Shown one piece after another: positions 33,375 to 42,203 of a DNA stretch of 64,000 nucleotides. Position numbers and translations under genes: made by a program. Each line of letters opens with the position of its first letter. Positions within the stretch are counted from its first letter, which is position 1. Below the pieces are notes generated by a model, which saw nothing but the letters and a program-made list of their open reading frames with translations, did not search any database and had not been told where the DNA came from. The stretch lies in NCBI GenBank assembly GCA_049322355.1, contig JBMORG010000006.1:28491-92490 (forward strand), read 5' to 3'. The DNA is from 0-14-0-80-60-11 sp049322355. Lineage in GTDB: Bacteria; Desulfobacterota; Desulfobaccia; Desulfobaccales; 0-14-0-80-60-11.

Positions 33375-34367
33375 GTGCGATTTCCGTTAAGTCTCAGCGT
33401 AGATTTGAGTCGCTATCTGCTCAAAAAGCGCGTCCAGGGGGAGGAAAAATTTCCCCTGGTCCTCATGCTGGAGCCCACGCACCAGTGCAACTTATCCTGT
33501 AAGGGTTGCGGCCGCATCCAGGAGTACCGGGACACCTTGGGACAGTCCCTGACCCTGGAAGAGTGCCTCGGGGCCGTGGAAGAATGCGGGGCGCCGGTGG
33601 TCACTGTCACGGGCGGGGAGCCTTTGATCTATCCCCCGGTTTTTGAACTGTTACAGGAACTGGTGAACCGCCAAAAGCATATTTATCTGTGCACCAACGC
33701 CATTTTGCTGGAAAAATCTCTGCCCCGGCTGCCCCGCTCCGACCGGCTGACCTTGAGTATCCACCTGGACGGCCTGGCCCCTACTCACGACCGCATTCTG
33801 GGCCGGTCCGGAGTGTTCAACCTGGCCATCAAGGCCATCAAGGCCGCCAAGGCTCAAGGGTTCAGGGTCTGCACCAACACCACCATCTACAAGGAAACCA
33901 ACCTCCAGGAGATTGAAATTCTCCTATCATACCTGGGCCATATCGGCGTGGACGGCCTTCTGGTGTCTCCGGCCTTCAGCTTCGCCGGGGTAGACGATGA
34001 GCTGTTTATGAGCCGTGAGGAGATTCAGGATAAGTTCACCCGTTTGACAGGCAACGGCCTGAATTTCAAGTTCTTCAGCACGCCGCTGTATCTGAGCTTC
34101 CTCCGGGGGGAGCGGGACTACGAGTGCACTCCCTGGGCCAACCCCACTCGCAACCCCCTGGGGTGGCGGGCCCCCTGCTACCAGATCGTGGACACCCACT
34201 ACCCCACCTTTGCCGACCTGATGCGCAAGACCCGGTGGGAGGACTACGGGGTAGGCCGGGACCCCCGCTGCGCCCAGTGCATGATGCATTCCGGGTTCGA
34301 ACCCACCGTGGTCCGCCAGATGAGCGGTTCCGATATCTTGACCATGCTCCGTTGGAATCTCACTTGA
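33375..34367 (+). CDS. hpnH: Adenosyl-hopene transferase HpnH (radical SAM)
   Basis: Radical SAM enzyme that adds the 5'-deoxyadenosyl group to diploptene, giving adenosylhopane, precursor of side-chain-extended hopanoids. 330 residues from GTG at 33375, which follows GAGG by six bases; upstream in-frame sequence to 33315 is repeat-like and unlikely to be coding. The cluster-binding motif is CNLSCKGC near 36, then TVTGGEPLIYP, LSIHLDGL, and C-terminal cysteines in DPRCAQCMMHSG. Third gene of the hopanoid cluster. Confidence 0.95.
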   Translation: MRFPLSLSVDLSRYLLKKRVQGEEKFPLVLMLEPTHQCNLSCKGCGRIQEYRDTLGQSLTLEECLGAVEECGAPVVTVTGGEPLIYPPVFELLQELVNRQKHIYLCTNAILLEKSLPRLPRSDRLTLSIHLDGLAPTHDRILGRSGVFNLAIKAIKAAKAQGFRVCTNTTIYKETNLQEIEILLSYLGHIGVDGLLVSPAFSFAGVDDELFMSREEIQDKFTRLTGNGLNFKFFSTPLYLSFLRGERDYECTPWANPTRNPLGWRAPCYQIVDTHYPTFADLMRKTRWEDYGVGRDPRCAQCMMHSGFEPTVVRQMSGSDILTMLRWNLT

Positions 34368-34385
34368 TGGGATTAAGCAGAAATT

Positions 34386-36134
34386 TTGCGCAGAGGGCCG
34401 GGAGGGGACGGCCCTGGGCTCATCCCTGATTTAGACCTTGTTGTGGAACACCCCGTAACCCCGCCCGCCCCCTATTGCCGCTGGATGAACGGCGCCACCC
34501 TGGCATTGGCCTGCCTGGCGCTCTATCTGCCCCTCTTTTGGCAACTGCCCCTCCTGCGGTCGGAGGCCATGTACGCCCTGATCCCCAGGGAGATGCTGGC
34601 GGCCGGGTCCTGGTTGCTCCCCACCCTCAACGGCGCGCCCTATCTGGACAAGCCCCACCTGCTCTACTGGCTAAATCTTATGAGTTACACTCTCCTGGGA
34701 GTTTCCGATTGGAGCGCCCGGGTCCCTGTTCTATTCATGAGCGTGGGGGAGGTCTGGCTCACCTTTCTCGTCGGCCGGCGTCTCATCGGGCAAAGGGCGG
34801 CCTGGTTGGGCGGAGTTATCCTGCTCACCAGCATCGGATTCTTTGTCCTGCACCTGCAGATTCTCACGGATCACCTCATCAGCCTGACCCTCCTGGCAGC
34901 CATCTATTGCCTGCTGCGCTGGCAGGAGGCGCCGGGCCGCCGCTGGGCCATCCTGTTTTACCTGGCCCTGGTGGCCGGGTTTCTCAGCAAGGGGTTTATC
35001 GGCTTGGTCTTTCCCATCTTGATCGGCCTGATCTATGCCCGGCAGATGCGGGACCGTAGCCTGCTGCGCCTGTTGTTTGCGCCGTCGGGGATCGCCTTGG
35101 CGGTGACTCTTCTGGCTATATGGGGATTAGGGAGTGAGTTGGCCAGTCCCGGCTATCTCAAGTTCCAGATCCTCAACGAACAGCTCATGCGGTTTCTGGG
35201 ACGGCGCCACCCCCCGGACGTCAATGGCTTTACCATTCCCGGGTTCTGGCTGTTCTTGGGCATTTGGCTGATGCCCTGGGCCTTTATCCTGCCTTCCGCC
35301 CTCTACCGTTTCTGGCAGGCCACTGGGCGGAAGGGGGAAGAGAGGTTTGCAGCCCGCCTGCTGATCATTTGGCCCCTGGTGATCCTGGTTTTTTTTACTC
35401 TGTCGTCCAGCCGCATCGAATATTATTCCCTCCCCGCGTTCCCGGCCCTGGCCTTGATCCTGGGGTGGCGGGTCCAGCGTTATCTGGAACGCCCGAATGA
35501 CCGGGTCATTACCTGGTCCTTGCTTGCCCTGGGTTTGTTGGGGCTTTCCCTTCTGGTGCTGCTTCCCTATCTGGAACAGGTGTGCGTTCACAACCGGCGG
35601 GAGTTCAGCGGCATGGTGGCCCTGCTCTCACCCATCGCCCGGCGGGCCTCCTGGTTTATCCCGGCTGCGGCCCTGACGGGGGTGGCGGCTGCCCTGCTCC
35701 GGCGTCCTGCCCTGGCAGTGGCCAGTTACGGGGCTCTGGCCCTGGCGCTGACCATTTTCACTTTTCAAAGCTTTGCAGTTATGAATCCCGTATTGTGCGA
35801 CAAGCAGGCGGCGGAATTTGTCCGGCAGACGGCGTCGCCCCAGGACCTCCTGATCATGGGGCCCATCGAAGAGTTTGAATACGGGGCTTCCCTGGGATAT
35901 TACGCCGGGCGCCGTATCCTCATGGTCCAGCGCAACGGTCTGCCGCAATTTCCCTATCCGGTGGACCCCGCCTTAGACTACATCATCACCCCGGAACACT
36001 TGCAAAAGTTGTGGCAAGGACCGGGGCGGGTTTTTGTCCTCCTGGATGACGCCACTCCTCCGGAACCGTTCATGCAAAACGCCACTGCGGCTTTGATCCT
36101 GCCGGGGAAGCGCCTCTTGGTCAATCATCCTTAG
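34386..36134 (+). CDS. GT-C glycosyltransferase (ArnT/PMT-like, family 39/83) next to hopanoid genes
   Basis: About 550-580 residues with roughly 12 membrane segments. The first loop carries RSEAMYALIPREMLAAG, close to the ArnT-type pattern with an acidic catalytic residue, then YLDKPHLLYWLN; a periplasmic C-terminal part begins near 490 (ASPQDLLIMGPIEEFEYGASLGYYAGR). Such enzymes use polyprenyl-phosphate sugars and work on the periplasmic face. The start is uncertain: TTG 34386, GTG 34443 or ATG 34483 are in frame and none has a good ribosome site. It starts within 20-116 bases of hpnH, so it may modify hopanoids; this is inference. Confidence 0.85.
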   Translation: MRRGPGGDGPGLIPDLDLVVEHPVTPPAPYCRWMNGATLALACLALYLPLFWQLPLLRSEAMYALIPREMLAAGSWLLPTLNGAPYLDKPHLLYWLNLMSYTLLGVSDWSARVPVLFMSVGEVWLTFLVGRRLIGQRAAWLGGVILLTSIGFFVLHLQILTDHLISLTLLAAIYCLLRWQEAPGRRWAILFYLALVAGFLSKGFIGLVFPILIGLIYARQMRDRSLLRLLFAPSGIALAVTLLAIWGLGSELASPGYLKFQILNEQLMRFLGRRHPPDVNGFTIPGFWLFLGIWLMPWAFILPSALYRFWQATGRKGEERFAARLLIIWPLVILVFFTLSSSRIEYYSLPAFPALALILGWRVQRYLERPNDRVITWSLLALGLLGLSLLVLLPYLEQVCVHNRREFSGMVALLSPIARRASWFIPAAALTGVAAALLRRPALAVASYGALALALTIFTFQSFAVMNPVLCDKQAAEFVRQTASPQDLLIMGPIEEFEYGASLGYYAGRRILMVQRNGLPQFPYPVDPALDYIITPEHLQKLWQGPGRVFVLLDDATPPEPFMQNATAALILPGKRLLVNHP

Positions 36135-36204
36135 TTTTCGTCAAACCTGTGGATTCAACCTGCCCTCTTCCCTGGTGACGGAATATGATACACTATACAG
36201 GAAC

Positions 36205-37017
36205 ATGGAAAATCTAAAACTGCGAGCGCCCCGGATGCCGGCGGGCCGGGAGGCAATCTTTCTGTTTATCTTGCTCTTCTTGGGGGTGTTCCCGGCCCTG
36301 GCCCAGCAAGACCGGTATGAGCAAAAAGAAGAGGCGGTCTCCCCCAAGGCCTTGTTTCAATTTCAAAAAGCCGAAAGATTGGCCAAAAATGACAAATTCG
36401 ATGAGGCTGTCGCCGCCTACCGGCAAGCCGTCCGCCTGCAACCGGATTATGCCCAGGCCTATCACCAGATGGGCCTGGCTCACGGTCGCCTGAACCAGTA
36501 TCCCGAAGCCGTCAAAGCCTTTAAGGAGGCTGTCCGCCTGCAGCCCCAATGGGGCCTGGCTTATGAGAACCTGGGGGTTGCGTCCATAAAAATGGGACGG
36601 TGGCGGGAAGCTAGGGACGCCTTCCAGGAGGCCGTCCGCCTCCATCCGGATAACGCCGAAGCCCATTACAACCTGGGTCTGGCCAACGGCAAGCTGGGGC
36701 GGGACCAGGAGGCCCGGGTCCAGTTTGCCGAAGCCATCCGCCTCCAACCCGACATGGCCAAAGCGCACAAGAACCTGGGGCTGGCCTACATCAACCTGGG
36801 AGACATGGAAAAGGCCGGAAAAGCCCTCAGGGAGGCGGCCCGGCTGAAGCCCGATGATCCCCAGGCCCATTACGCCTTATGTATTTATTACGCCAGGAAA
36901 GGCGATGCCCAAGCCGCGGAACGTGAATTCCAGACGGTGCAGAAGTTGGACCCCAACCTGGCGCAGAAACTCTCCAGCCTGATGAGCCTCGGGGCGCCTA
37001 AGAAAAAGAAGCCCTAA
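36205..37017 (+). CDS. Secreted TPR protein
   Basis: About 270 residues from ATG 36205 (AGGA close upstream); a GTG at 36175 is a possible earlier start. A hydrophobic signal segment (EAIFLFILLFLGVFPALAQQ) precedes a run of about six 34-residue TPR units (YRQAVRLQPDYAQAYHQMGLAHGRL and so on) and a Lys-rich end (APKKKKP). Expected to be periplasmic and to scaffold partners. Follows the GT-C gene by 70 bases on the same strand and may share its transcript. Confidence 0.82.
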   Translation: MENLKLRAPRMPAGREAIFLFILLFLGVFPALAQQDRYEQKEEAVSPKALFQFQKAERLAKNDKFDEAVAAYRQAVRLQPDYAQAYHQMGLAHGRLNQYPEAVKAFKEAVRLQPQWGLAYENLGVASIKMGRWREARDAFQEAVRLHPDNAEAHYNLGLANGKLGRDQEARVQFAEAIRLQPDMAKAHKNLGLAYINLGDMEKAGKALREAARLKPDDPQAHYALCIYYARKGDAQAAEREFQTVQKLDPNLAQKLSSLMSLGAPKKKKP

Positions 37018-37071
37018 GTCATGACTGCCGGTAATAGAGTTTTGCAAGAGCCTCTTGAAGAAAGGGGCCTT

Positions 37072-38148
37072 ATGATCCCTCCCACCTTCATTGAAGAAGT
37101 CCGCTGGAACTGCGACATCGCCAGCGCCAGCCAGTCCGGGCACTTTTCCCTGTGCGGCATGCTGCTGCGTCTGCGCCAGCTCTACAAGTGGGAGCACGGC
37201 TTGGCCCCCTGGGGGGAGCCCGAAGTGGAAGCGGTCCTGTCGTGGATCGCCCGGCGGGAGTCCACCTGGGACGACCTGGAAGAAGCGGCCTGGCGGGATC
37301 TGGCCTGGGGGGACACCGCCCTGGACCCCTTTGCGGTGGACGCCCTCAACGCCCGCCTCATTCCCCAAAAACTGGCGTATGGCGCGGGCCTCAGCCGGGG
37401 TCTGACCCCCACCTTCTTCCTGGGGGAGCTCCTTTCGGTGCGCCGTGAGGGGCCGTTGACTATCCTCGTCCTGGGGCCGGAGCTGGCCCGGGACCTGGAC
37501 GCCTCCCCGGCCCTGTGCCAGGGAACTTTGATCTATGCCCGCTGCCAGGCCCTGGCTTTCTACCTCTGGGACCGTTTGGCCGATCCCGTTCAGCAAGGCA
37601 ATGCCTACCTGCAAATTGCTTTGAAGGCCCATAATCTTGTTCTCAGGGAACTGCTCAGGGACCCCGAGGCTCACCAGGAGCAGTTCCAGGCCTTTCTGGC
37701 GGGAGAGCTGGAGGCGGTCATTCGCCACGAAACCGGCGAGGCCCTGGAGCCCAGCCTGAAAGCCGCCTTTCCCGCAATCCTGGAACGCTTCCCCCAGACC
37801 CGGGTGGAGCTTTTTGTCCGGACCCTGAAAGACGCCCTGGCAGACGTCAACGAGTGGGGCCGTCTGGCTTATATCATCGGGGAACGGAACCTGGCTTCTC
37901 TGGCGGTGATGCTGGCCTGGCGACCGGGGCTGTTGCCGGCGCTCTTGCCTGAGTTGGAACCGGCCTTTCAAAAATTTTTAGCAAGCGGCGACTGGGGCGC
38001 TATGGAGGCGGGCCGGCAGCAGGCCCTGGCACGTCTGCGGGGAGTGGCAGAGGGATTAAACGAGCTACTGGAATCGTCGGAGGCAGCCTCCGGCCACTGG
38101 CTTCAGACCGAAATCCACCGGCGTTTTCTAACGCCGTTGGGGTTGTGA
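37072..38148 (+). CDS. Unknown conserved-type protein (358 aa)
   Basis: I do not recognise the family with certainty. Start ATG 37072 follows AAAGGGG; an in-frame ATG at 37021 would add residues encoded by a dispersed repeat (TTTTGCAAGAGCCTCTT) and is rejected. No signal peptide or membrane segment. N-terminal part has WNCDIASASQSGHFSLCGMLLRLRQLYKWEHGL; the remainder is helical, with WDRLADPVQQGNAYLQIALKAHNLVLRELL and LADVNEWGRLAYIIGERNL. Probably cytosolic. It lies downstream of the TPR gene and upstream of guaA. Confidence 0.75.
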   Translation: MIPPTFIEEVRWNCDIASASQSGHFSLCGMLLRLRQLYKWEHGLAPWGEPEVEAVLSWIARRESTWDDLEEAAWRDLAWGDTALDPFAVDALNARLIPQKLAYGAGLSRGLTPTFFLGELLSVRREGPLTILVLGPELARDLDASPALCQGTLIYARCQALAFYLWDRLADPVQQGNAYLQIALKAHNLVLRELLRDPEAHQEQFQAFLAGELEAVIRHETGEALEPSLKAAFPAILERFPQTRVELFVRTLKDALADVNEWGRLAYIIGERNLASLAVMLAWRPGLLPALLPELEPAFQKFLASGDWGAMEAGRQQALARLRGVAEGLNELLESSEAASGHWLQTEIHRRFLTPLGL

Positions 38149-38200
38149 AGCTGAACTCTTCTTGAGAAAGAATCTTGATAGCTTCGTAAAAAGGCAATAA

Positions 38201-38308
38201 ATTCCCTCCCCCTTGATGGGGGAGGGTTAGGGTGGGGGTGAGAAAATTCGAATCTTCGACCATTATCTTCCCCCTCCCCTTAATCCCCTCCCACCAGGGG
38301 AGGGGAAA
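38201..38308. repeat. Dispersed repeat family C, copy 2, inverted relative to 4357-4456
   Basis: ATTCCCTCCCCCTTGATGGG...GGTTAGGGTGGGGGTGAG...CCCCTCCCCTTAATCCCC...CCAGGGGAGGGG. Reverse-complementing this tract gives the order and wording seen at 4357-4456. It occupies most of the 346-base gap before guaA, which otherwise holds no gene. Confidence 0.8.
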
Positions 38309-38494
38309 AGGGTTTTTTTACGAGTGCATATTCTTTGGACGGTGCTCAGAGCGCACCCTATTTATCCGCCCCACAGAACCTTTGCTTTTTGAAGCGGCGC
38401 CCGCTATAATTAATTAATAAAATTATATTTATGGGTTAAATCCAGGCCGCCGGCGTCGGCAAGCGGGGCCTGGCTTACCCGGATTTGAAAGGCG

Positions 38495-40042
38495 ATGCTC
38501 GATCCCCATCAGGAAAAAGTGCTCATCCTGGATTTCGGCTCCCAGTACACCCAGCTCATTGCCCGGCGGGTGCGGGAACTCAAGGTTTATTGCGAAATCC
38601 ATCCCTATATCATGCCGCTGGCCAGCATCCAGGAGTTCGCGCCCCGGGGCATCATCCTGAGCGGCGGCCCCCGCAGCGTCTATGACCGGGACGCGCCCAG
38701 CGTGGACCCGGATCTCTTTACCTTGGGGGTGCCGGTGCTGGGCATCTGCTACGGCATCCAGCTCCTCAACCATCTCCTGGGCGGCGAAGTGGCCCCGGCG
38801 CCCTCCCGGGAGTACGGCCGCAAGCCTTTTACCATCACCAACTTCGACGACCTGTTTTACGGCCTGAACGCCGAAGAGCAGGTCTGGATGAGCCACGGCG
38901 ACCGGGTGGACCGTCTGGCGCCGGGTTTCGAGATCATCGGCTTCAGCGACAACTCCCCCACCGGGGCCATCCGGGACACCTCCCGGCGGCTCTATGGCGT
39001 CCAGTTCCATCCCGAAGTGCACCATACTCCCCGGGGCAAGGAGATTCTCAGCAACTTTCTCTTCCGCATCTGCGGGTTAAAGCCTCTGTGGACCATGGCC
39101 TCCTTCATCGAGTCCGCCACCGCCAACATCCGGGAATATGTCGGTGACGACAAAGTCATCTGCGCCCTGTCCGGCGGGGTGGATTCTTCGGTTACTGCGG
39201 TGCTGGTGCACCGGGCCATCGGGGAGCGCCTGACCTGTGTGTTCGTAAACAATGGCCTGTTGCGCAAAGGCGAGGCCGAGGAGGTGTTTCACCTTTTTCG
39301 GGAACACCACCATCTGAATTTGGTGTACGTGGACGCCACTGTGGACTTTCTCCGGGAGCTTAAAGGCGTCACCGATCCGGAGGAGAAACGCCGCCGCATC
39401 GGCCACGAATTCATCCGCATCTTCGCAGCGGAAGCCAAAAAGCTGGGAGGGGTGAAATACCTGGCCCAGGGCACGCTGTATCCGGACGTCATCGAAAGCG
39501 TCTCCTTCAAGGGGCCTTCGGCCACCATCAAGACCCACCACAACGTGGGCGGGCTGCCCACGGTGATGCCCTTGAAGCTCCTGGAACCTTTGCGGGAGCT
39601 CTTCAAGGATGAAGTGCGGGAAGTGGGGACGGAGTTGGGCCTGCCGGATTCCCTGGTGTGGCGCCATCCCTTTCCCGGGCCGGGGCTGGCCATCCGCATC
39701 CTGGGGGAAGTCACCCCGGACAAGCTGCATATCCTCCGGGAAGCCGACGCCATCGTCCAGGAAGAGATGCTGGCTTCCGGCTACTACCGCCAGGTCTGGC
39801 AGGCCTTTGCGGTGCTCCTCCCGGTGCGCACCGTGGGGGTGATGGGGGATGAACGCACCTATGAGTACGTCATTGCCCTGCGCATCGTGGATTCCATCGA
39901 CGCCATGACTGCGGACTGGAGCCGTCTGCCCCATGATTTCCTGGCCAGGCTGGCCAACCGCATCATCAACGAAGTGAAAAGGGTCAACCGGGTGGTGCTG
40001 GATATTTCATCGAAGCCGCCCAGCACCATTGAGTGGGAATAG
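38495..40042 (+). CDS. guaA: GMP synthase (glutamine-hydrolysing)
   Basis: Converts XMP to GMP using glutamine and ATP. 515 residues. Class I glutamine amidotransferase domain 1-195 with nucleophile in GICYGIQLLNHLLGG and the His/Glu pair in QFHPEVHHT; ATP-pyrophosphatase domain from ~210 with P-loop LSGGVDSSV; C-terminal dimerisation domain (HPFPGPGLAIRILGEVT, RIVDSIDAMTADW) ending SKPPSTIEWE, the family terminus. Complete. Confidence 0.97.
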   Translation: MLDPHQEKVLILDFGSQYTQLIARRVRELKVYCEIHPYIMPLASIQEFAPRGIILSGGPRSVYDRDAPSVDPDLFTLGVPVLGICYGIQLLNHLLGGEVAPAPSREYGRKPFTITNFDDLFYGLNAEEQVWMSHGDRVDRLAPGFEIIGFSDNSPTGAIRDTSRRLYGVQFHPEVHHTPRGKEILSNFLFRICGLKPLWTMASFIESATANIREYVGDDKVICALSGGVDSSVTAVLVHRAIGERLTCVFVNNGLLRKGEAEEVFHLFREHHHLNLVYVDATVDFLRELKGVTDPEEKRRRIGHEFIRIFAAEAKKLGGVKYLAQGTLYPDVIESVSFKGPSATIKTHHNVGGLPTVMPLKLLEPLRELFKDEVREVGTELGLPDSLVWRHPFPGPGLAIRILGEVTPDKLHILREADAIVQEEMLASGYYRQVWQAFAVLLPVRTVGVMGDERTYEYVIALRIVDSIDAMTADWSRLPHDFLARLANRIINEVKRVNRVVLDISSKPPSTIEWE

Positions 40043-40071
40043 GGCATAAGCATCAATTGGGGTGCCCAAGC

Positions 40072-40210
40072 AGAGCTTGGACCAAAATTAGACATTCCCA
40101 AGCAGGAGCTTGGGAACGAGCCAATCTGGTCCAAGGGAACACTCAAAACCATGAAAGTATCAACTCCCCGCAGCTATCAGCATGCGCTAGCACAGGCGAG
40201 ACGCCTGTGC
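40072..40210. repeat. Cluster of small palindromes (repeat families D and E) after guaA
   Basis: GCCCAAGC-AGA-GCTTGG (40074-40080 region), CATTCCCAAGCAGGAGCTTG (40093 onward, ending at 40118 with GGGAACG) and a perfect 9-bp stem GCACAGGCG (40190-40198)/CGCCTGTGC (40202-40210). A related, imperfect copy of the last is at 47834-47863. Confidence 0.7.
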
Positions 40211-40243
40211 CACCAAAGACATTTTCAGGATAAAAATTAATAC

Positions 40244-41326
40244 ATGACGACACCCAAGAAAGGCAAGGAAACTACGCTTCCGACCCCTCACCCGGAAACC
40301 GGGCTCAGATTTTTCCGGGACATCGTGGGGCAGGATTGGGTCGTGTCGCATTTAAAAACCGCCATGGCTGCGGGGCGGTTGTCCCATGCCTACCTGTTCC
40401 TGGGGCCGGCGGGGGTGGGCAAGGCCACCACGGCGAAGGCATTGGCCGCGGCTTTGAACTGTGCTGCGCCTGCGGCTGACGGTGACGCCTGCGGGGCCTG
40501 CCCCTCGTGCCGCCGCCTGGCCGCGGGCACCCATCCCGACTTTTTGGTGATTACCCCGGAAGAGTCGAAGGCCCAGATCAATATCGATCAAATCCGGGAA
40601 CTACGCCGTCTGACCGGTTATCCGCCCTTGGGCGGCGGCTGGCGGGTGGTGTTGATCAAGCCCGCGGAAGCCCTGAGTGCGATCAGCGACGCCGCGGCCA
40701 ATGCCCTGCTCAAAACCCTGGAAGAGCCTCCTGACCGGCATCTGCTGGTGCTTACGGCCCGAGGCGAAGCCGACCTTCTGCCCACCATCGTCTCCCGGTG
40801 CCATAAATTGGCCTTTGGGCCGCTGCCGTCGGCCTTGATCATCAGAGAATTGGAAAGCCGGCGAGGACTGCCATCTACCCAGGCGGCCCTGGTGGCCGCC
40901 TTGAGCGGCGGTTCCCTGGGCCGGGCCTTGACTCTCGACCCGGAGGAACTGATCAAGCAGCGGGACCAGGTGCTTAAGGATTTGGGGCAATTAAGGCAAG
41001 GTTCGACTGCGGCAGTCCTGGATTGGGCTCAACGCCTGACTAAAAATCGTGCAGACTTGGAGAATTTTCTTCTGTTGGGGCAACTCTGGTACCGGGACCT
41101 CTTGTTGAGCCATTTTCGGGCCCCGGCCCATCTCCTGGCCCACCAGGATCTTTTGCCGACCCTGGAGCATGAACAGACAGGAGGCCTTCCCGACACCTGG
41201 TTCGCCAATTTTAAGGCTTTAGGGATGGCCCAGCGACAACTGGCGGCCAACCTCAACCCGGAATTGACCCTGGATATCCTGGGCTTTAAGCTTGCAACCC
41301 CAAGGAAACGTTATGACCTTAATTAA
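40244..41326 (+). CDS. holB: DNA polymerase III delta-prime subunit
   Basis: Clamp-loader subunit of the replicative polymerase. 360 residues. AAA+ domain with IVGQDWVVSHLKTAM, Walker A GPAGVGKAT, a zinc-binding cluster CGACPSC, DEAD/SRC-region reading DAAANALLKTLEEPP and the sensor region TIVSRCHKL. As is usual for delta-prime, nucleotide-binding residues are degenerate (GKA rather than GKT/S). C-terminal collar domain follows. Overlaps ricT by 14 bases, the same holB-yaaT order known in Bacillus. Confidence 0.93.
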   Translation: MTTPKKGKETTLPTPHPETGLRFFRDIVGQDWVVSHLKTAMAAGRLSHAYLFLGPAGVGKATTAKALAAALNCAAPAADGDACGACPSCRRLAAGTHPDFLVITPEESKAQINIDQIRELRRLTGYPPLGGGWRVVLIKPAEALSAISDAAANALLKTLEEPPDRHLLVLTARGEADLLPTIVSRCHKLAFGPLPSALIIRELESRRGLPSTQAALVAALSGGSLGRALTLDPEELIKQRDQVLKDLGQLRQGSTAAVLDWAQRLTKNRADLENFLLLGQLWYRDLLLSHFRAPAHLLAHQDLLPTLEHEQTGGLPDTWFANFKALGMAQRQLAANLNPELTLDILGFKLATPRKRYDLN

Positions 41327-42149
41327 GATCTGTCTCGGACCCGGCAACCAATGCTGTCTGGCGGATCCGGGGCCTCTTACCCTTAAGCCCCAAGACCGGG
41401 TGGTAGTGGAAAACGAGACCGGCCTGAAACTGGGCAAAGTGATGGGCGTCTATCCCGACGTCGATCCCCAAATGGTCTCCGGCCAGGTAAAGACCCTGGT
41501 GCGGCTGGCCACCCCCGAAGACTTGGCTCAGGAAGAGAAAAACCGGCTCCTGGAACAACGGGCCCTGCAATATTGCCAGGAACGGGTGGAGATTCATAAG
41601 TTGCCTATCTATCTGGTGAAAGTGGAGTGCCTGTTCGACGCCTCCAAGATCATCTTCTATTTCACCGCTCCCGGGCGGGTGGATTTCCGGGAACTGGTCA
41701 AGGACCTGGTCCAGGAATTCCGCACCCGCATTGAATTGCGGCAGATCGGGGTTCGCCACCGGGCCAAGATGGTGGGGGGCCTGGGCATCTGCGGCCGAGG
41801 GTTGTGCTGCGCCCATTTTCTCCGGGATTTCGAGCCAGTGAGCGTGCGCATGGCCAAGGAACAGCAGCTCAGCCTCAACCCCAACAAGATTTCCGGCATC
41901 TGCGGCCGCCTGATGTGCTGTCTCACCTATGAGTACTCCTCGTACCAGGAACTCAGGAAGTCCCTACCCAAAGTGGGCAAACGCCTCCAGGCCCCGGAGG
42001 GGGAAGGAAAAATCATTCGCTACAATTTCATCCGGGAGACCGTCACCCTGGAGATGGAAGACAAGCGGGAGGTGGAATTTACCCTGGCCGAACTGGGCAT
42101 CGTCACGACCGGACCGTCGACCCCGGCGGAGGTGGAATTAGAGGAATAG
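41313..42149 (+). CDS. ricT: PSP1-domain protein, RicT/YaaT-like
   Basis: 278 residues from ATG 41313 (AAGGAAAC site), overlapping holB. PSP1 domain with LVQEFRTRIELRQIGVRHRAKMVGGLGICGRGLCCAHFL and, later, GICGRLMCCLTYEY. The conserved cysteines correspond to those that, in B. subtilis RicA-RicF-RicT, take part in binding iron-sulfur clusters; that complex steers RNase Y-dependent mRNA processing and phosphorelay. No ricA or ricF is visible here. Role in this organism is inference. Confidence 0.9.
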   Translation: MTLIKICLGPGNQCCLADPGPLTLKPQDRVVVENETGLKLGKVMGVYPDVDPQMVSGQVKTLVRLATPEDLAQEEKNRLLEQRALQYCQERVEIHKLPIYLVKVECLFDASKIIFYFTAPGRVDFRELVKDLVQEFRTRIELRQIGVRHRAKMVGGLGICGRGLCCAHFLRDFEPVSVRMAKEQQLSLNPNKISGICGRLMCCLTYEYSSYQELRKSLPKVGKRLQAPEGEGKIIRYNFIRETVTLEMEDKREVEFTLAELGIVTTGPSTPAEVELEE

Positions 42150-42203
42150 AGTGGTCCGAGCTAAGGACTATGCTGATCCCCGGGCGGGAAAACGGGAGCC
42201 GTA

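Noticed and set aside
36877..37971. 364-codon open frame antisense to the unknown 358-aa gene
   Set aside because: Gln/Gly-rich shadow; the plus-strand frame has a good start and sits within a same-strand gene run.
39077..39934. 285-codon open frame antisense to guaA
   Set aside because: Shadow of guaA.
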